DNA of 64,000 nt from Paenibacillus chondroitinus NBRC 15376 (GCF_004000765.1 NZ_BILW01000010.1:1-64000); one strand, 5' to 3'; shown: positions 32,276 through 41,301, counted from the stretch's first letter. Made by a program: numbers and translations. The notes: generated from the sequence alone by a model not told the origin.

Positions 32276-33238
32276 ATGAAAGCTGAAACGAGTATTGCTA
32301 CACAAAGAGTTCAGTCCCGAAAAATAACATCATCCTTCTCTTTGAAAGGCCGCTGGGAGTCGCCGTTTGCGGGGTATCTGTTTATTTCCCCGTGGCTCCT
32401 TGGGTTTCTGCTGCTTACACTTTGGCCGATGATCCAATCGATGTATTATTCTTTTACGAAATATACGCTGCTTGACGCACCGGAATGGATTGGTTTGCGC
32501 AATTATGAGCGAATTTTTGCAGATGATGAGATTTTTCGACAGTCTTTGAAAATAACGATTTTGTTTGTCGTATTATCTGTGCCAATTAAGCTGTTTAGCG
32601 CGCTGATGGTGGCGATGATGCTCAATAAGAAAATTAAAGGAATTTCGGTCTATCGCACATTCATCTATCTGCCTTCTCTCATTGGAAGCAGCATTGCGGT
32701 AGCGATCCTTTGGCAAAACATTTTCGGCATAGACGGCTTTATCAATAAATTTCTAGGCATGCTCGGCATTAACGGCACCAGTTGGATCAGCAACCCCAAG
32801 ACGGCTTTAGGAACATTGATTATTCTTGTCGCTTGGCAGTTCGGTTCCTCCATGGTGATTTTCCTTGCGGGCCTTAAACAAATCCCCACTGAATTATATG
32901 AGGCTTCATCCGTTGACGGCGCTTCAAAAGTAAGACAGTTTGTTAGTATTACCCTGCCGATGCTATCTCCTGTTCTGCTGTTTAACCTTGTGCTGCAAAC
33001 TATCGGTTCTTTTCAAATGTTCACGCAAGCCTTCATTATTACAAAGGGCGGCCCGATTAACTCGACTTATATGTACGCTTTGTACCTCTATGATCGCGCC
33101 TTTTCCCGGTATGAGATGGGTTACGCTTCGGCGCTGGCCTGGATACTTCTCGTGGTAATCGCTGTTGTGACGGCAATCATTTTCGCCTCGTCCCGCTACT
33201 GGGTATTTTACGAAACAGAAGGAGCGAAAGGTAAATGA
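32276..33238 (+). CDS. Carbohydrate ABC transporter permease, MalF/UgpA type
   Basis: A 320-residue CUT1 permease with six helices and the EAA loop ELYEASSVDGASKVRQFVSI before the fifth helix, where the shared ATPase docks. It pairs with the next gene (ATGA overlap) to form the channel for the binding protein encoded at 37657-38973. No ATPase gene is in the locus, as is common for this family where one MsmX-type ATPase serves many transporters. AGGCGG precedes the ATG. Confidence 0.9.
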   Translation: MKAETSIATQRVQSRKITSSFSLKGRWESPFAGYLFISPWLLGFLLLTLWPMIQSMYYSFTKYTLLDAPEWIGLRNYERIFADDEIFRQSLKITILFVVLSVPIKLFSALMVAMMLNKKIKGISVYRTFIYLPSLIGSSIAVAILWQNIFGIDGFINKFLGMLGINGTSWISNPKTALGTLIILVAWQFGSSMVIFLAGLKQIPTELYEASSVDGASKVRQFVSITLPMLSPVLLFNLVLQTIGSFQMFTQAFIITKGGPINSTYMYALYLYDRAFSRYEMGYASALAWILLVVIAVVTAIIFASSRYWVFYETEGAKGK

Positions 33239-34086
33239 GAAACTCACTTATATCCGCTAAAACGTTAAGAACTCATTCCTTATTGGCTATATTCAGCCTA
33301 CTCATGATCTATCCCATGCTGTGGTGGTTCGGAGCTGCCTTCAAGTCCAATGCAGAGATGAGCTCTCCTTCTCTTCTGCCCAATGAGTGGTTGTGGAGTA
33401 ACTTCAGCGAAGGCTGGATCGCCATTCCTAAATTTACGTTCACCCATTTCTATCTCAATACATTTGAGTTAATTGCCGGAGTGCTTATTACATCTGTCAT
33501 TTCCTGCAGTTTAGTTGCGTTCGGCTTCGCGCGGTTGGATTTTCCGCTAAAAAACTTCTGGTTTGCCATCCTGATGGTTACCCTGATGCTGCCAAGCCAA
33601 GTGACTTTGGTGCCTCAGTACATCATGTTTAATACTTGGGGATGGGTGAATACGTACCTGCCCTTCTATGTGCCGCATGCTTTGGCCGGAGGTATTGGAG
33701 GCCCCTTCTTCATCTTCCTGCTGGTGCAATTCATCCGCGGCATTCCGCGTGAGCTCGACGAGTCGGCCAAAATGGACGGCTGCAACTGGTTCGGCATCTA
33801 CTGGCGAATTGTGCTTCCTCTTACAAAGCCAGCGCTCGTCACGGTCGCTATTTATTGCTTCCTTTGGAACTGGGACGACTTCTTCGGTCACCTGCTATAT
33901 ATTAACTCGGTTAGCAAATACACTGTCGGTCTGGCTTTGAAACTGTTCGTGGACAGCCAGTCTGCCCTGCCTTGGGGACAATTGCTGGCGATGTCGCTTC
34001 TATCCATCATCCCTTCGCTCATCATCTTTTTTATGGCGCAGCGCCATTTTGTTGACGGCATTGCCTCCGGTGCTGTGAAAGGCTAA
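33235..34086 (+). CDS. Carbohydrate ABC transporter permease, MalG/UgpE type
   Basis: A 283-residue CUT1 permease with six helices and the EAA loop ELDESAKMDGCNWFGIYWRI. Its start overlaps the upstream permease stop by 4 bases. It is followed by a terminator and then the two-component genes. Confidence 0.9.
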   Translation: MRNSLISAKTLRTHSLLAIFSLLMIYPMLWWFGAAFKSNAEMSSPSLLPNEWLWSNFSEGWIAIPKFTFTHFYLNTFELIAGVLITSVISCSLVAFGFARLDFPLKNFWFAILMVTLMLPSQVTLVPQYIMFNTWGWVNTYLPFYVPHALAGGIGGPFFIFLLVQFIRGIPRELDESAKMDGCNWFGIYWRIVLPLTKPALVTVAIYCFLWNWDDFFGHLLYINSVSKYTVGLALKLFVDSQSALPWGQLLAMSLLSIIPSLIIFFMAQRHFVDGIASGAVKG

Positions 34087-34102
34087 AATGAAATAAAATA
34101 TG

Positions 34103-34131
34103 AAAAAGGTTGCGAAATTGGCAGCCTTTTT
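34103..34131 (+). terminator. Terminator or attenuator between permease and kinase genes
   Basis: AAAAAGGTTGC and GCAGCCTTTTT (one G-T pair) with a seven-base loop. It may limit read-through into the downstream regulator genes. Confidence 0.7.
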
Positions 34132-34165
34132 CCAGTTTCACAGCATCTTATGAGGGGGATCAGCC

Positions 34166-35926
34166 TTGTTTACTATGTTCAAGCGTGTCCGCATCGGCCG
34201 GCTGTTCTTCGGCAGCTTCGCCGCCTTCATCGCCGTGCTGCTGCTCGTCACCTCATGGATAAGCTACAGCCTCACTTCGCGCGAGCTGGCCAGCAATACC
34301 GCTAATTATCAGCAGGATCTATTAAATGAGTTAAATAAACGCCTGGTCATTCAGCTAAACTCGATAGAGCAAATGTCATTGGCCGCTTCCAGAAACATCG
34401 ATATTATCGGATACGATCCGCTCGAAAGCGACTTATTTGAGCGCAATCGCCGGAAGCAGGATTTGGAGAATTTGCTGGCGAGCATCACCTACAGCACAAC
34501 CATGGTGCAGTCGATTTATTTGTATACGGAGCGGCCTTTTATGCCGGATTCGCAGGGTCCTATTCGCGTCTATAATTTGCAAAAAGTACGCGAAGAAGAC
34601 TGGTTTCCGGATATTCAAAATAACGATTCCGCTTGGATTAAAGAACGGACGATTCAGACCAACAAAGGTCCGCTCAATGTAATCGGCTATGCCAGAAAGC
34701 TTTATAACAACTCCGGTATTTACTATGGCATGCTGATGCTGAATGTGAAATCTTCGGAAATTCAGGACCTGATTCGCGGAGAAACGGAAGGCCGTAGCCG
34801 GCTGTTATTCGATGCTAGCGGCAGGAAAATGACCTCGATTGGGGATCAAAGCCTGCAAGTTGATGAACTGGATAAATTGAAAGTCGTAACTGAAAAGTCC
34901 GGAAGCACGCATCTGTCAACCAAACAGCAAAGCGATTCCCTACTGGTATGGAGCAAATCGCCCTCCAACTGGATGTTGGTTGAGGTCACGCCTTGGAAGA
35001 ACATCATTAACGGCAGTATCCGTCTGGCACTGATTCTTTTAACGGTAGGTCTTTCCGCTATTATTATTGGATTTTTTGTCACGTTTTTCATTTCCAGACA
35101 ATTTACCAAGCCCATCCGGTTACTGCTCGCCTTCATGAGCAAGCTGCCAGACCGGGGTTTTGCTGCAGACTTGCCTCAAGACTATACCAATGAGTTCGGA
35201 AACCTGTTTAACGGTTATCGCAAACAAATGGAACGCATTGAGGAACTGCTGGATTCCTTGAAAGCGCAGCATAAGCGCCAGCGTGAAGCGGAAATTCAAG
35301 CGTTGCAAGCGATGATTAACCCTCATTTTTTATATAATACGTTGGATCAACTAAACTGGTTGGCCATTGATTCAGGCCAAGACAAAATTAGTAAAATTCT
35401 CTCCTTGATGGGCAAAATGTTCCGTATCGGCCTATCTAACGGAGAGACGCTCATTCCGATCGCCGACGAGATCACACATGTCGAATGTTATTTGCAAATT
35501 CAGCAGATCCGCTGGGGCGACCGATTGTCAATCACTATTAACGTCGACGAGTCCGCCAGAGAGCTCTATATTCCAAGGTTAACGCTGCAACCTTTTATTG
35601 AGAATGCTATTATTCATGGTTTCCACGGCAGAAAAAAAGGTGAGATCAAGGTGAACGTACAGCTGATCAATCAAGACATCCAATTCCAGATTGAAGATGA
35701 CGGGGTGGGGCTGCGTCCCGATTGGAATCAACCGAAGGTAAGGAAGACGGGCGGTTATGGCGTGCGCAACGTGAAGGAGCGGATTGAAGCCTATTTCGGG
35801 CCTCCCTACGGTGTTCAAATGACCAGTTCCAAAGGCAATGGCACGCTTGTCACGGTTCTGCTGCCACAAATTCAATACAAAGAACAGGTGGAGGAGCGGT
35901 ATTATGTGGAAAATACTCATCATTGA
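34166..35926 (+). CDS. YesM-type sensor histidine kinase
   Basis: A 586-residue membrane kinase: TM1 at about residues 13-35, an extracellular Cache-like sensor (about 40-280), TM2 at about 292-314, HAMP, and the His_kinase domain with H387 in NPHFLYNTLDQLN. The ATP-binding domain has PFIENAIIHGF and DDGVGL. The start is TTG with GAGGGGG 7 bases upstream; the ATG nine bases later is too far from it. It overlaps the response regulator gene by 23 bases. It probably senses the sugar, or the sugar-loaded binding protein, outside the cell. Confidence 0.9.
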   Translation: MFTMFKRVRIGRLFFGSFAAFIAVLLLVTSWISYSLTSRELASNTANYQQDLLNELNKRLVIQLNSIEQMSLAASRNIDIIGYDPLESDLFERNRRKQDLENLLASITYSTTMVQSIYLYTERPFMPDSQGPIRVYNLQKVREEDWFPDIQNNDSAWIKERTIQTNKGPLNVIGYARKLYNNSGIYYGMLMLNVKSSEIQDLIRGETEGRSRLLFDASGRKMTSIGDQSLQVDELDKLKVVTEKSGSTHLSTKQQSDSLLVWSKSPSNWMLVEVTPWKNIINGSIRLALILLTVGLSAIIIGFFVTFFISRQFTKPIRLLLAFMSKLPDRGFAADLPQDYTNEFGNLFNGYRKQMERIEELLDSLKAQHKRQREAEIQALQAMINPHFLYNTLDQLNWLAIDSGQDKISKILSLMGKMFRIGLSNGETLIPIADEITHVECYLQIQQIRWGDRLSITINVDESARELYIPRLTLQPFIENAIIHGFHGRKKGEIKVNVQLINQDIQFQIEDDGVGLRPDWNQPKVRKTGGYGVRNVKERIEAYFGPPYGVQMTSSKGNGTLVTVLLPQIQYKEQVEERYYVENTHH

Positions 35927-37505
35927 CGATGACTTTCAAGTGCTCGAAGGCATGAAAAAGGCAATTCCTTGGGAAGCCATTGACGCTGAATTTGCAGGCG
36001 AGGCCAGCGATGGAGCCGAGGGGTTGGAGATGATCAGTCAAACCCAGCCGGATATCGTTATTACGGACATTTATATGCCTGTGATGAACGGGCTTGAAAT
36101 GATTGAAAAACTCCGGGAAGCGAACTTCCCAGGAGAGATTATTATCCTGAGCGGGTACACCGATTTCCAATATGCACGGCAAGCCTTGCGTCTTCACGTC
36201 AGTGACTATTTATCCAAACCCGTTACCGTAGATGAGCTTCGGACTGTGCTGGAGAAAGTCATTAAAGAACTAGAAGCCAAAGAGCTGATCAAGATGGAAC
36301 AAGAAGACATCAGAAAAAAGCTGATGCTCTATGAACCATTCGGACAGCAGGAATGGCTGAAATCGGTCATGACCGGGACGTCCCACAAATGGGTTTCCGG
36401 CCTAAATCTCCCTCCTGCTGAGCAGCAGCACTGGATTCATCGCCACCACCTTGTCATGGGCATTGAGCTGATGAGCACAATACGCACGGCAAACCTGTCG
36501 CTAATCGATTGGAATCTATTCCGTTTTGCACTGGCTAATATCATTCAGGAAATTTTATCGGAAGATTGGCCTGAATCGGACTTCATCGAGCTTCACAGCC
36601 ATCATGCTGCGATCATGTTTCATATAGAGCCTTCGGAGCCTGCTGACGCAGCCCTTAGCCGTATTCACGCAATCGGCAATCGGATTACTGACTGTGTGCT
36701 CATGTATCTTAAACTGAACATCCGAATCGGAATAGGTCAAATGAAAACAGCTTGGCAGGAAATATCCGATTCCACCGAGGAGGCTTTCCTGGATCTGCTC
36801 CAGCAAACGATGACTCCGCAGCCAGGCAAATCAACCTCCCTGCCATCGGATTTGGCGATTCGGCCAATCAAGTTTTATCAGGAGCTTGCGGAAGCCATTG
36901 TGTATTCGAAGGAAGAGACTGCTTCGCAAATTGTAGATGCCTATATTCATCAATTGCAGCAAACACCAACGATAACGCCTGCTTACTTGCAGTATCTATG
37001 CACAGAGTTATGGACGATCTTCGCCTATTCCCTGTACAGCGTTGGCATTGTGCTGGATGAGCTGTTTCCGGACATGCATCTGCCGTCGGAAATCATGCAA
37101 ATTCAAACGACAACCCACTTGCAAGAGTGGCTGCGCGCCAAAATTCATATCATCGCCACTAGCCGGCATTGGAATGAGAATTCCAAACATAAAGAAGCTG
37201 TCGATTTCATGATTCAATATGCGCATGACCACTATGCCGAAGAGGTATCCTTGGAAGATATGTCGAAAAAGCTGTACTTATCCCGGAACTATTTGAACCA
37301 GATTTTCAAAAAATCAACCGGCGAAACGTTCACCAACTACCTGATTCAGGTTCGAATGAAGAAAGCGCAGGCCCTACTGGCTGAAGGCAAACATCTCATT
37401 TATGAAATTTCTGAGAAGGTCGGGTACAAGAACGTCCCTTATTTCAGCTCTATTTTCAAAAAGTATACAGGTATGAGTCCAAGCGAAGTAGGCAAAAGCG
37501 GATAA
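35904..37505 (+). CDS. YesN-type response regulator, AraC family
   Basis: A 533-residue cytoplasmic regulator: receiver domain at residues 1-120 with phosphoacceptor D55 (ITDIYMP), a long middle region (about 130-420), and a C-terminal AraC-type double helix-turn-helix (EEVSLEDMSKKLYLSRNYLNQIFKK… onwards). The ATG at 35904 has GGAGGAG upstream inside the kinase gene. It should activate the transporter genes on both sides, whose promoters share a long operator-like block. Confidence 0.9.
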   Translation: MWKILIIDDDFQVLEGMKKAIPWEAIDAEFAGEASDGAEGLEMISQTQPDIVITDIYMPVMNGLEMIEKLREANFPGEIIILSGYTDFQYARQALRLHVSDYLSKPVTVDELRTVLEKVIKELEAKELIKMEQEDIRKKLMLYEPFGQQEWLKSVMTGTSHKWVSGLNLPPAEQQHWIHRHHLVMGIELMSTIRTANLSLIDWNLFRFALANIIQEILSEDWPESDFIELHSHHAAIMFHIEPSEPADAALSRIHAIGNRITDCVLMYLKLNIRIGIGQMKTAWQEISDSTEEAFLDLLQQTMTPQPGKSTSLPSDLAIRPIKFYQELAEAIVYSKEETASQIVDAYIHQLQQTPTITPAYLQYLCTELWTIFAYSLYSVGIVLDELFPDMHLPSEIMQIQTTTHLQEWLRAKIHIIATSRHWNENSKHKEAVDFMIQYAHDHYAEEVSLEDMSKKLYLSRNYLNQIFKKSTGETFTNYLIQVRMKKAQALLAEGKHLIYEISEKVGYKNVPYFSSIFKKYTGMSPSEVGKSG

Positions 37506-37550
37506 CCATCGTTCACCAAATCAAGATTATGTTTTGTGCTTTGTTATTTT

Positions 37551-37616
37551 GTGATCAAAAGTGAAAGAAGTGTGTTCATTACTATCATTCTTCATTTTTT
37601 CCGTTAATCCTATAAT
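37551..37616 (+). promoter_or_regulatory. Promoter and operator of the sugar-binding protein gene
   Basis: -10 TATAAT (37611-37616) lacks a good -35. The block at 37551-37589 begins GTGATCAAAAGTGAAAGA and ends GTGTTCATTACTATCATT. It matches the block at 32170-32208 in sequence, in internal 21-bp spacing and in distance to the -10. Confidence 0.65.
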
Positions 37617-37656
37617 GAGATTGTAGGGACGACTAGCCAGCGAGAGGGGATTATCA

Positions 37657-38973
37657 ATGAAAATGCAGATGAGACAATGGGGCATGCTGAGCATGACTGC
37701 TTTGATAGCGCTGTCTTTAAGCGCATGCGGTTCTGGGAATAAAGCAAATACAGCAGGAGGCAGCACAGCTGCAACGACAGCGCCGAACGCTGCAAGCACT
37801 CAGCCTGTGAAACTGCGTATTGTATGGTGGGGCTCACAAGCAAGACACGATGCTACGCTAAAAGCACTGGATGCTTATACGAAAAAACATCCGAATGTAA
37901 CCTTCGAACCGGAATTTTCGGGATTTGACGGCTATGCCGATAAGCTTGCTACCCAAGCAGCTGCCAAAAATGCGCCTGATATCATTCAAATGGACCCGGC
38001 TTGGCTTTCCGAATATGCGGGCAGAAACCAGCTTGCTGACTTATCCAAAGGCATTCGCACCGAAGATATCGACAAGTCGCTCGTCGACTCAGGCAAGTAC
38101 AAAGATAAACTTTACGCGATCCCGTTAGGCAATAACGCAACCGGCATGATTTACAACAAAAATGCGGTTGATAAACTCGGAATCACGCCACCTAAAAATA
38201 ACTGGACATGGGATGAATATTTCCAATTCGGCAAAGATGCCAAAGCCAAACTGGAAAAAGATAAATATGTCTTAATGGACGCAACATCTGACTATACGGT
38301 CTACACCGCTTATCAACTGAGCCAAGGCAAAGGCTATCCGATTACAGAAGACGGCAAATTCAACATCGACAAAGACACCTACCTGACTTTTGTTAAAAAA
38401 TATGCCGAGCTCCGCACAGCTGGTGTCATTCCTCCGGCAGAGATTGCGACCACGGATAAAGAGTCTGACGCAAAGCTCGATCTCATGAACAATGACAACG
38501 TGTTTATGAAGCGTACTTTCGCCGCTCTGCTGCCTGGCTATGAGGCTGTAAAACCTAACGTTTATTCCCTTGTGAATCAACCGAAAGGCGTGCAATCCAG
38601 CGGTTGGCTGAAGCCTTCCATGTTCTGGTCTGTGAGCGCGGATTCCAAATATGCCGAAGAATCCAAGAAATTCATCGACTGGTTCGTGAATGACAGCGAA
38701 GCGGCAGATATTCTAACCACAACACGGGGCGTACCGGTTTCCAAGAAAATGCTCGAGTATTTAACACCGAAACTCACCCCTGCGGATAAAATGCAAATTG
38801 AGCTTATTAAGAACGTAGCTCCTGACGCTCAACCTTTCAATGCCGGGGCTAAAGGCTGGAGCAACTACACAGCGAAGGATTTCAAAACGATTGGCGAGAA
38901 AGTTATGTTCGGCAAAGTTACCCCGGAAGCTGCTTATGACGAGCTTGTGAAAAAGGCCAAAGAGTATCAATAA
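37657..38973 (+). CDS. Carbohydrate ABC transporter substrate-binding lipoprotein
   Basis: A 438-residue CUT1 solute-binding protein with a lipobox at C24 (LSLSAC) and a Gly/Ala/Thr linker, then the two-lobe fold typical of family 1 receptors (FEPEFSGFDGYADKLATQAAAKNAPDI, IPLGNNATGMIYNK). It would hand its sugar to the permeases at 32276-34086. The start has GAGAGGGG upstream. The separation from the permeases by the two-component genes is unusual but common regulation is supported by the shared operator. Confidence 0.9.
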   Translation: MKMQMRQWGMLSMTALIALSLSACGSGNKANTAGGSTAATTAPNAASTQPVKLRIVWWGSQARHDATLKALDAYTKKHPNVTFEPEFSGFDGYADKLATQAAAKNAPDIIQMDPAWLSEYAGRNQLADLSKGIRTEDIDKSLVDSGKYKDKLYAIPLGNNATGMIYNKNAVDKLGITPPKNNWTWDEYFQFGKDAKAKLEKDKYVLMDATSDYTVYTAYQLSQGKGYPITEDGKFNIDKDTYLTFVKKYAELRTAGVIPPAEIATTDKESDAKLDLMNNDNVFMKRTFAALLPGYEAVKPNVYSLVNQPKGVQSSGWLKPSMFWSVSADSKYAEESKKFIDWFVNDSEAADILTTTRGVPVSKKMLEYLTPKLTPADKMQIELIKNVAPDAQPFNAGAKGWSNYTAKDFKTIGEKVMFGKVTPEAAYDELVKKAKEYQ

Positions 38974-38999
38974 ATTCCCATAGATAGATAAGCACCAAG

Positions 39000-39044
39000 A
39001 AGGGCTGCCCTGAAGTAGATCATCTACTCGAGGGCAGCCCTTTT
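39000..39044 (+). terminator. Terminator of the sugar-binding protein gene
   Basis: AAGGGCTGCCCT and AGGGCAGCCCTT form a 12-bp stem, with a further inner stem GTAGAT/ATCTAC, followed by TTTT. Confidence 0.9.
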
Positions 39045-39251
39045 GTATGGCACGGGCGCCTCCTGAGAGGCGTCTGAGCACGTCTCTGTTCCGTTTATTA
39101 CACAGTAACGAACTAACCCCTCTTCGAGCCTCGGAGCGCATCGCAAAATGCCTCGTATGGGCAGCATCTGTGTGGCAGGCCTGTGACCTGCGGATGCTGA
39201 GTGGACACACTCTAGGCGCCCTTCGCGAGCTCTGTGTCAACAAGCATGATG
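39045..39251. other. Intergenic stretch without recognisable features
   Basis: Between the terminator and the four-site element I see no coding frame with a ribosome site, no RNA gene and no clear repeat. Small inverted repeats such as GGCGCCTCCTGAGAGGCGTC occur but without context. Confidence 0.4.
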
Positions 39252-39432
39252 GAGGGAACTATGATCCTCTATTCAACCGAAAACTGAGTTGTTTCCTCTT
39301 TGAGAGGAACTACAGGGTCTTATACGACCTGCGGATGCCTGTTTTCAGGTGAAATTATCAAAATAGCGGAACCCAGTTCCCTCCCGGGTGAAAAATGCCA
39401 CTTTTCATGGAAATAGCGCCCCGTAGATCCCT
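39252..39432. repeat. Four-site intergenic element, GGAAC family, copy 3
   Basis: Direct motif copies (GGAAC) begin at 39255 and 39306, 51 bp apart. Inverted copies are at 39376 (GTTCC) and 39426 (GATCC), 50 bp apart, each preceded by AAATAGCG. The distances are almost identical to copies 1 and 2. The element is again between convergent gene ends. Confidence 0.8.
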
Positions 39433-39436
39433 ACGG

Positions 39437-39474
39437 CAAAAAAAAGAACTCTTAACATAATGTTAAGAGTTCTT
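39437..39474 (-). terminator. Terminator of the second cold-shock gene
   Basis: On the minus strand AAGAACTCTTAACA and TGTTAAGAGTTCTT form a 14-bp stem, followed by eight T. Confidence 0.92.
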
Positions 39475-39504
39475 CTCCGAACTGCTATCTATGCAAGCAA
39501 AAGC

Positions 39505-39705
39505 TTACAGCTTTACAACGTTCTCAGCTTGTGGTCCGCGGTTGCCTTGAACAACGTTGAACTCAACTTGTTGACCTTCGTCTAAAGTTTTGAAGCCTTC
39601 GCCTTGGATTGCGGAGAAGTGTACGAATACATCGTTGCCGCCTTCTACTTCGATAAAGCCAAATCCTTTTTCTGCGTTAAACCATTTAACTGTTCCTACT
39701 GCCAT
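39505..39705 (-). CDS. Cold-shock protein (CspA/CspB family), copy 2
   Basis: A 66-residue cold-shock domain protein, near-identical to the product at 14827-15027, with RNP1 KGFGFIEV and RNP2 VFVHF. ATG 39705 has GGAGGT 8 bases upstream. DNA identity between the two coding regions is also high, and the leaders share the hairpin and promoter geometry, so these are recent or gene-converted paralogues. Confidence 0.95.
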   Translation of the reverse strand: MAVGTVKWFNAEKGFGFIEVEGGNDVFVHFSAIQGEGFKTLDEGQQVEFNVVQGNRGPQAENVVKL

Positions 39706-39761
39706 GGGTAATACCTCCAAAGTTTTAATTAACATGTCTTTTTTCTTGTTTCGAACAAAAA

Positions 39762-39820
39762 AATTACACATTGGAAAAGGTTTCACAATCTAAAATGATA
39801 ACCCTTTGCAATAAGCAATT
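39762..39820 (-). promoter_or_regulatory. Long hairpin in the 5' leader of cold-shock gene 2
   Basis: Minus-strand arms AATTGCTTATTGCAAAGGGT… and …AACCTTTTCCAATGTGTAATT pair imperfectly around a short loop. It corresponds in position and core sequence to the leader hairpin of cold-shock gene 1. Confidence 0.6.
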
Positions 39821-39846
39821 CAGGTTTTACCCCAAAGACTATTAAT

Positions 39847-39875
39847 ACTGTACCACACATATTTGGGTAATGCAA
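39847..39875 (-). promoter_or_regulatory. Promoter of cold-shock gene 2
   Basis: Minus-strand -35 TTGCAT (39870-39875) and -10 TACAGT (39847-39852), spacer 17 bp, matching the geometry of the promoter of gene 1. Confidence 0.55.
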
Positions 39876-40094
39876 TTACCCTTCAGAGGCATTTCTTGCT
39901 AAGGATAACAGTTCCTCTTTATCCTCTATTTTCAAGGCAATTGTTAGTGCAATTACGACATCATTCGACGGTTGTATTCGACCATTTTCGATGGAATTCA
40001 GGATGGAATAACTGACGCCCGCTTTCTCGCCAAGTTTGCGCAGCGTTAGATTTTGCTGTTGTCTCAGCTCTTTCAGCCTGGTATGAAATAACAT
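39876..40094 (-). CDS. XRE-family helix-turn-helix regulator
   Basis: A 72-residue single-domain DNA-binding protein. The HTH is residues 8-60 (LRQQQNLTLRKLGEKAGVSY then SILNSIENGR). No sensor domain. GAGGAGGAAGAGG precedes the ATG. It starts 24 bases after the stop of the pyrophosphohydrolase gene, so the two are probably co-transcribed. Target unknown. Confidence 0.82.
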   Translation of the reverse strand: MLFHTRLKELRQQQNLTLRKLGEKAGVSYSILNSIENGRIQPSNDVVIALTIALKIEDKEELLSLARNASEG

Positions 40095-40118
40095 GCCTCT
40101 TCCTCCTCCACTGAAAAC

Positions 40119-40514
40119 TTATTTATCGTTCATTTGCCTGCGAATTTCTGCTCTAATTTTGTCGAAAGGGTCCTGCCAGTCGGGGGGCTTAATGGTTTTG
40201 CCAAATTCGTTCTTATGGACTAGACCGTCCGACCACACTTTGGACATGTTAGCGTGATGCACGATGTCAAAAATCGGCCCTGGCTCGACCCCCATCTCAA
40301 CTAAGGTACCCAACACGAAGTACAATTCATCAATCATGGCATCCACTTCATCTTCCAGTGTCGCCGCCTCTTTAAACTCGTCCAGCTCTTCCTGCATCCA
40401 AGCCAAGCGAGCTGCCTTGCGGCTCTCCGACAAGCGCTGCGGCGTCGTGCCTACCGGGTGCTCAAAGGTCTGGTGAAACTTTTTCACATCGTCAAAAGCA
40501 TTTTTCAAAGTCAT
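40119..40514 (-). CDS. MazG/PRA-PH-type NTP pyrophosphohydrolase
   Basis: A 131-residue all-alpha pyrophosphatase. The metal site is visible as QEELDEFKEA (EExxE type) and DEVDAMIDELYF (about residues 40-70), with the downstream ANMSKVW motif. It would hydrolyse a nucleoside triphosphate to monophosphate and pyrophosphate. The exact nucleotide is not predictable. Located upstream of the XRE regulator in the same direction. Confidence 0.78.
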   Translation of the reverse strand: MTLKNAFDDVKKFHQTFEHPVGTTPQRLSESRKAARLAWMQEELDEFKEAATLEDEVDAMIDELYFVLGTLVEMGVEPGPIFDIVHHANMSKVWSDGLVHKNEFGKTIKPPDWQDPFDKIRAEIRRQMNDK

Positions 40515-40579
40515 TATCGTTTCCCTGCTCCCTTATGTAGGTTTTCTTTTATATAACACTAAAGGGAGCCATCGGTCAA

Positions 40580-41122
40580 TTACAACCGACGGCCTGTGAT
40601 ATATCGATTTTTCCAGTAGCTATCATTCATATCCAACATGACGACGCCGGAGCTCGCCGTGTTGCTCACGAACTTGCCATTCCCGACATAGATGCCCACA
40701 TGATTGATGCGGCCGGGCTTGGACGTACTGAAGAAGACGAGATCTCCTTCGCGCAGGTTCGCTTTCTTCTTAACGGCCGTCCCCAACTTCGCTTGATCTG
40801 CCGAACTCCATGGGATCGTGATCCCATTTTTCTTGAAAACCAGCTGTGTAAAAGAAGAACAATCCAGAATCAAACGCGACGTGTCTCTGACGCCAAATTT
40901 GTAGCGCACTTTACCAATATAGGATCGTGCCGTTCGTACAATACCGCTTGCTTTGCTTGAACTCGTACTTGTGGCACTATAGGCTGCAGTTGCTGCAGAA
41001 TCGCTCGCAGCAGCGAAGGCTGACTGAGGTCCGAATAACATGGTTCCGGACGTTAATAAGGAAAGCGCAAGGCCGATTCCCACGAATGATTTGCTAAGGC
41101 GGCTCTTTTTCACTAGTAGCAT
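40580..41122 (-). CDS. Secreted NlpC/P60 cell-wall peptidase
   Basis: A 180-residue exported endopeptidase. Signal peptide about 1-38 (cut after AFA), a Ser/Ala/Thr linker, then the NlpC/P60 domain (about 60-180) with catalytic C88 in LDCSSF and H141 in INHVGIYVG. It should cleave gamma-D-Glu-diamino acid bonds in peptidoglycan stem peptides. ATG 41122 has AGGAGG 10 bases upstream. The longer frame from 41191 would spoil the signal peptide. No substrate-binding LysM or SH3 domain is present. Confidence 0.87.
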   Translation of the reverse strand: MLLVKKSRLSKSFVGIGLALSLLTSGTMLFGPQSAFAAASDSAATAAYSATSTSSSKASGIVRTARSYIGKVRYKFGVRDTSRLILDCSSFTQLVFKKNGITIPWSSADQAKLGTAVKKKANLREGDLVFFSTSKPGRINHVGIYVGNGKFVSNTASSGVVMLDMNDSYWKNRYITGRRL

Positions 41123-41301
41123 GATGGGATATCCTCCTTCATGGATCATGGTGTTGGGCTTGTTTGGCCCTGGGTCCACCATAACACACATAAAAGGACC
41201 GGTATTTACCAGTCCTTTGGGATATCCAAGCGGCGCCTAGCTTTAAGCGCTTTTATTAGAATTTGCTTAAAGTTGGCTGAGTCCCTACCTCTTGACAACA
41301 C

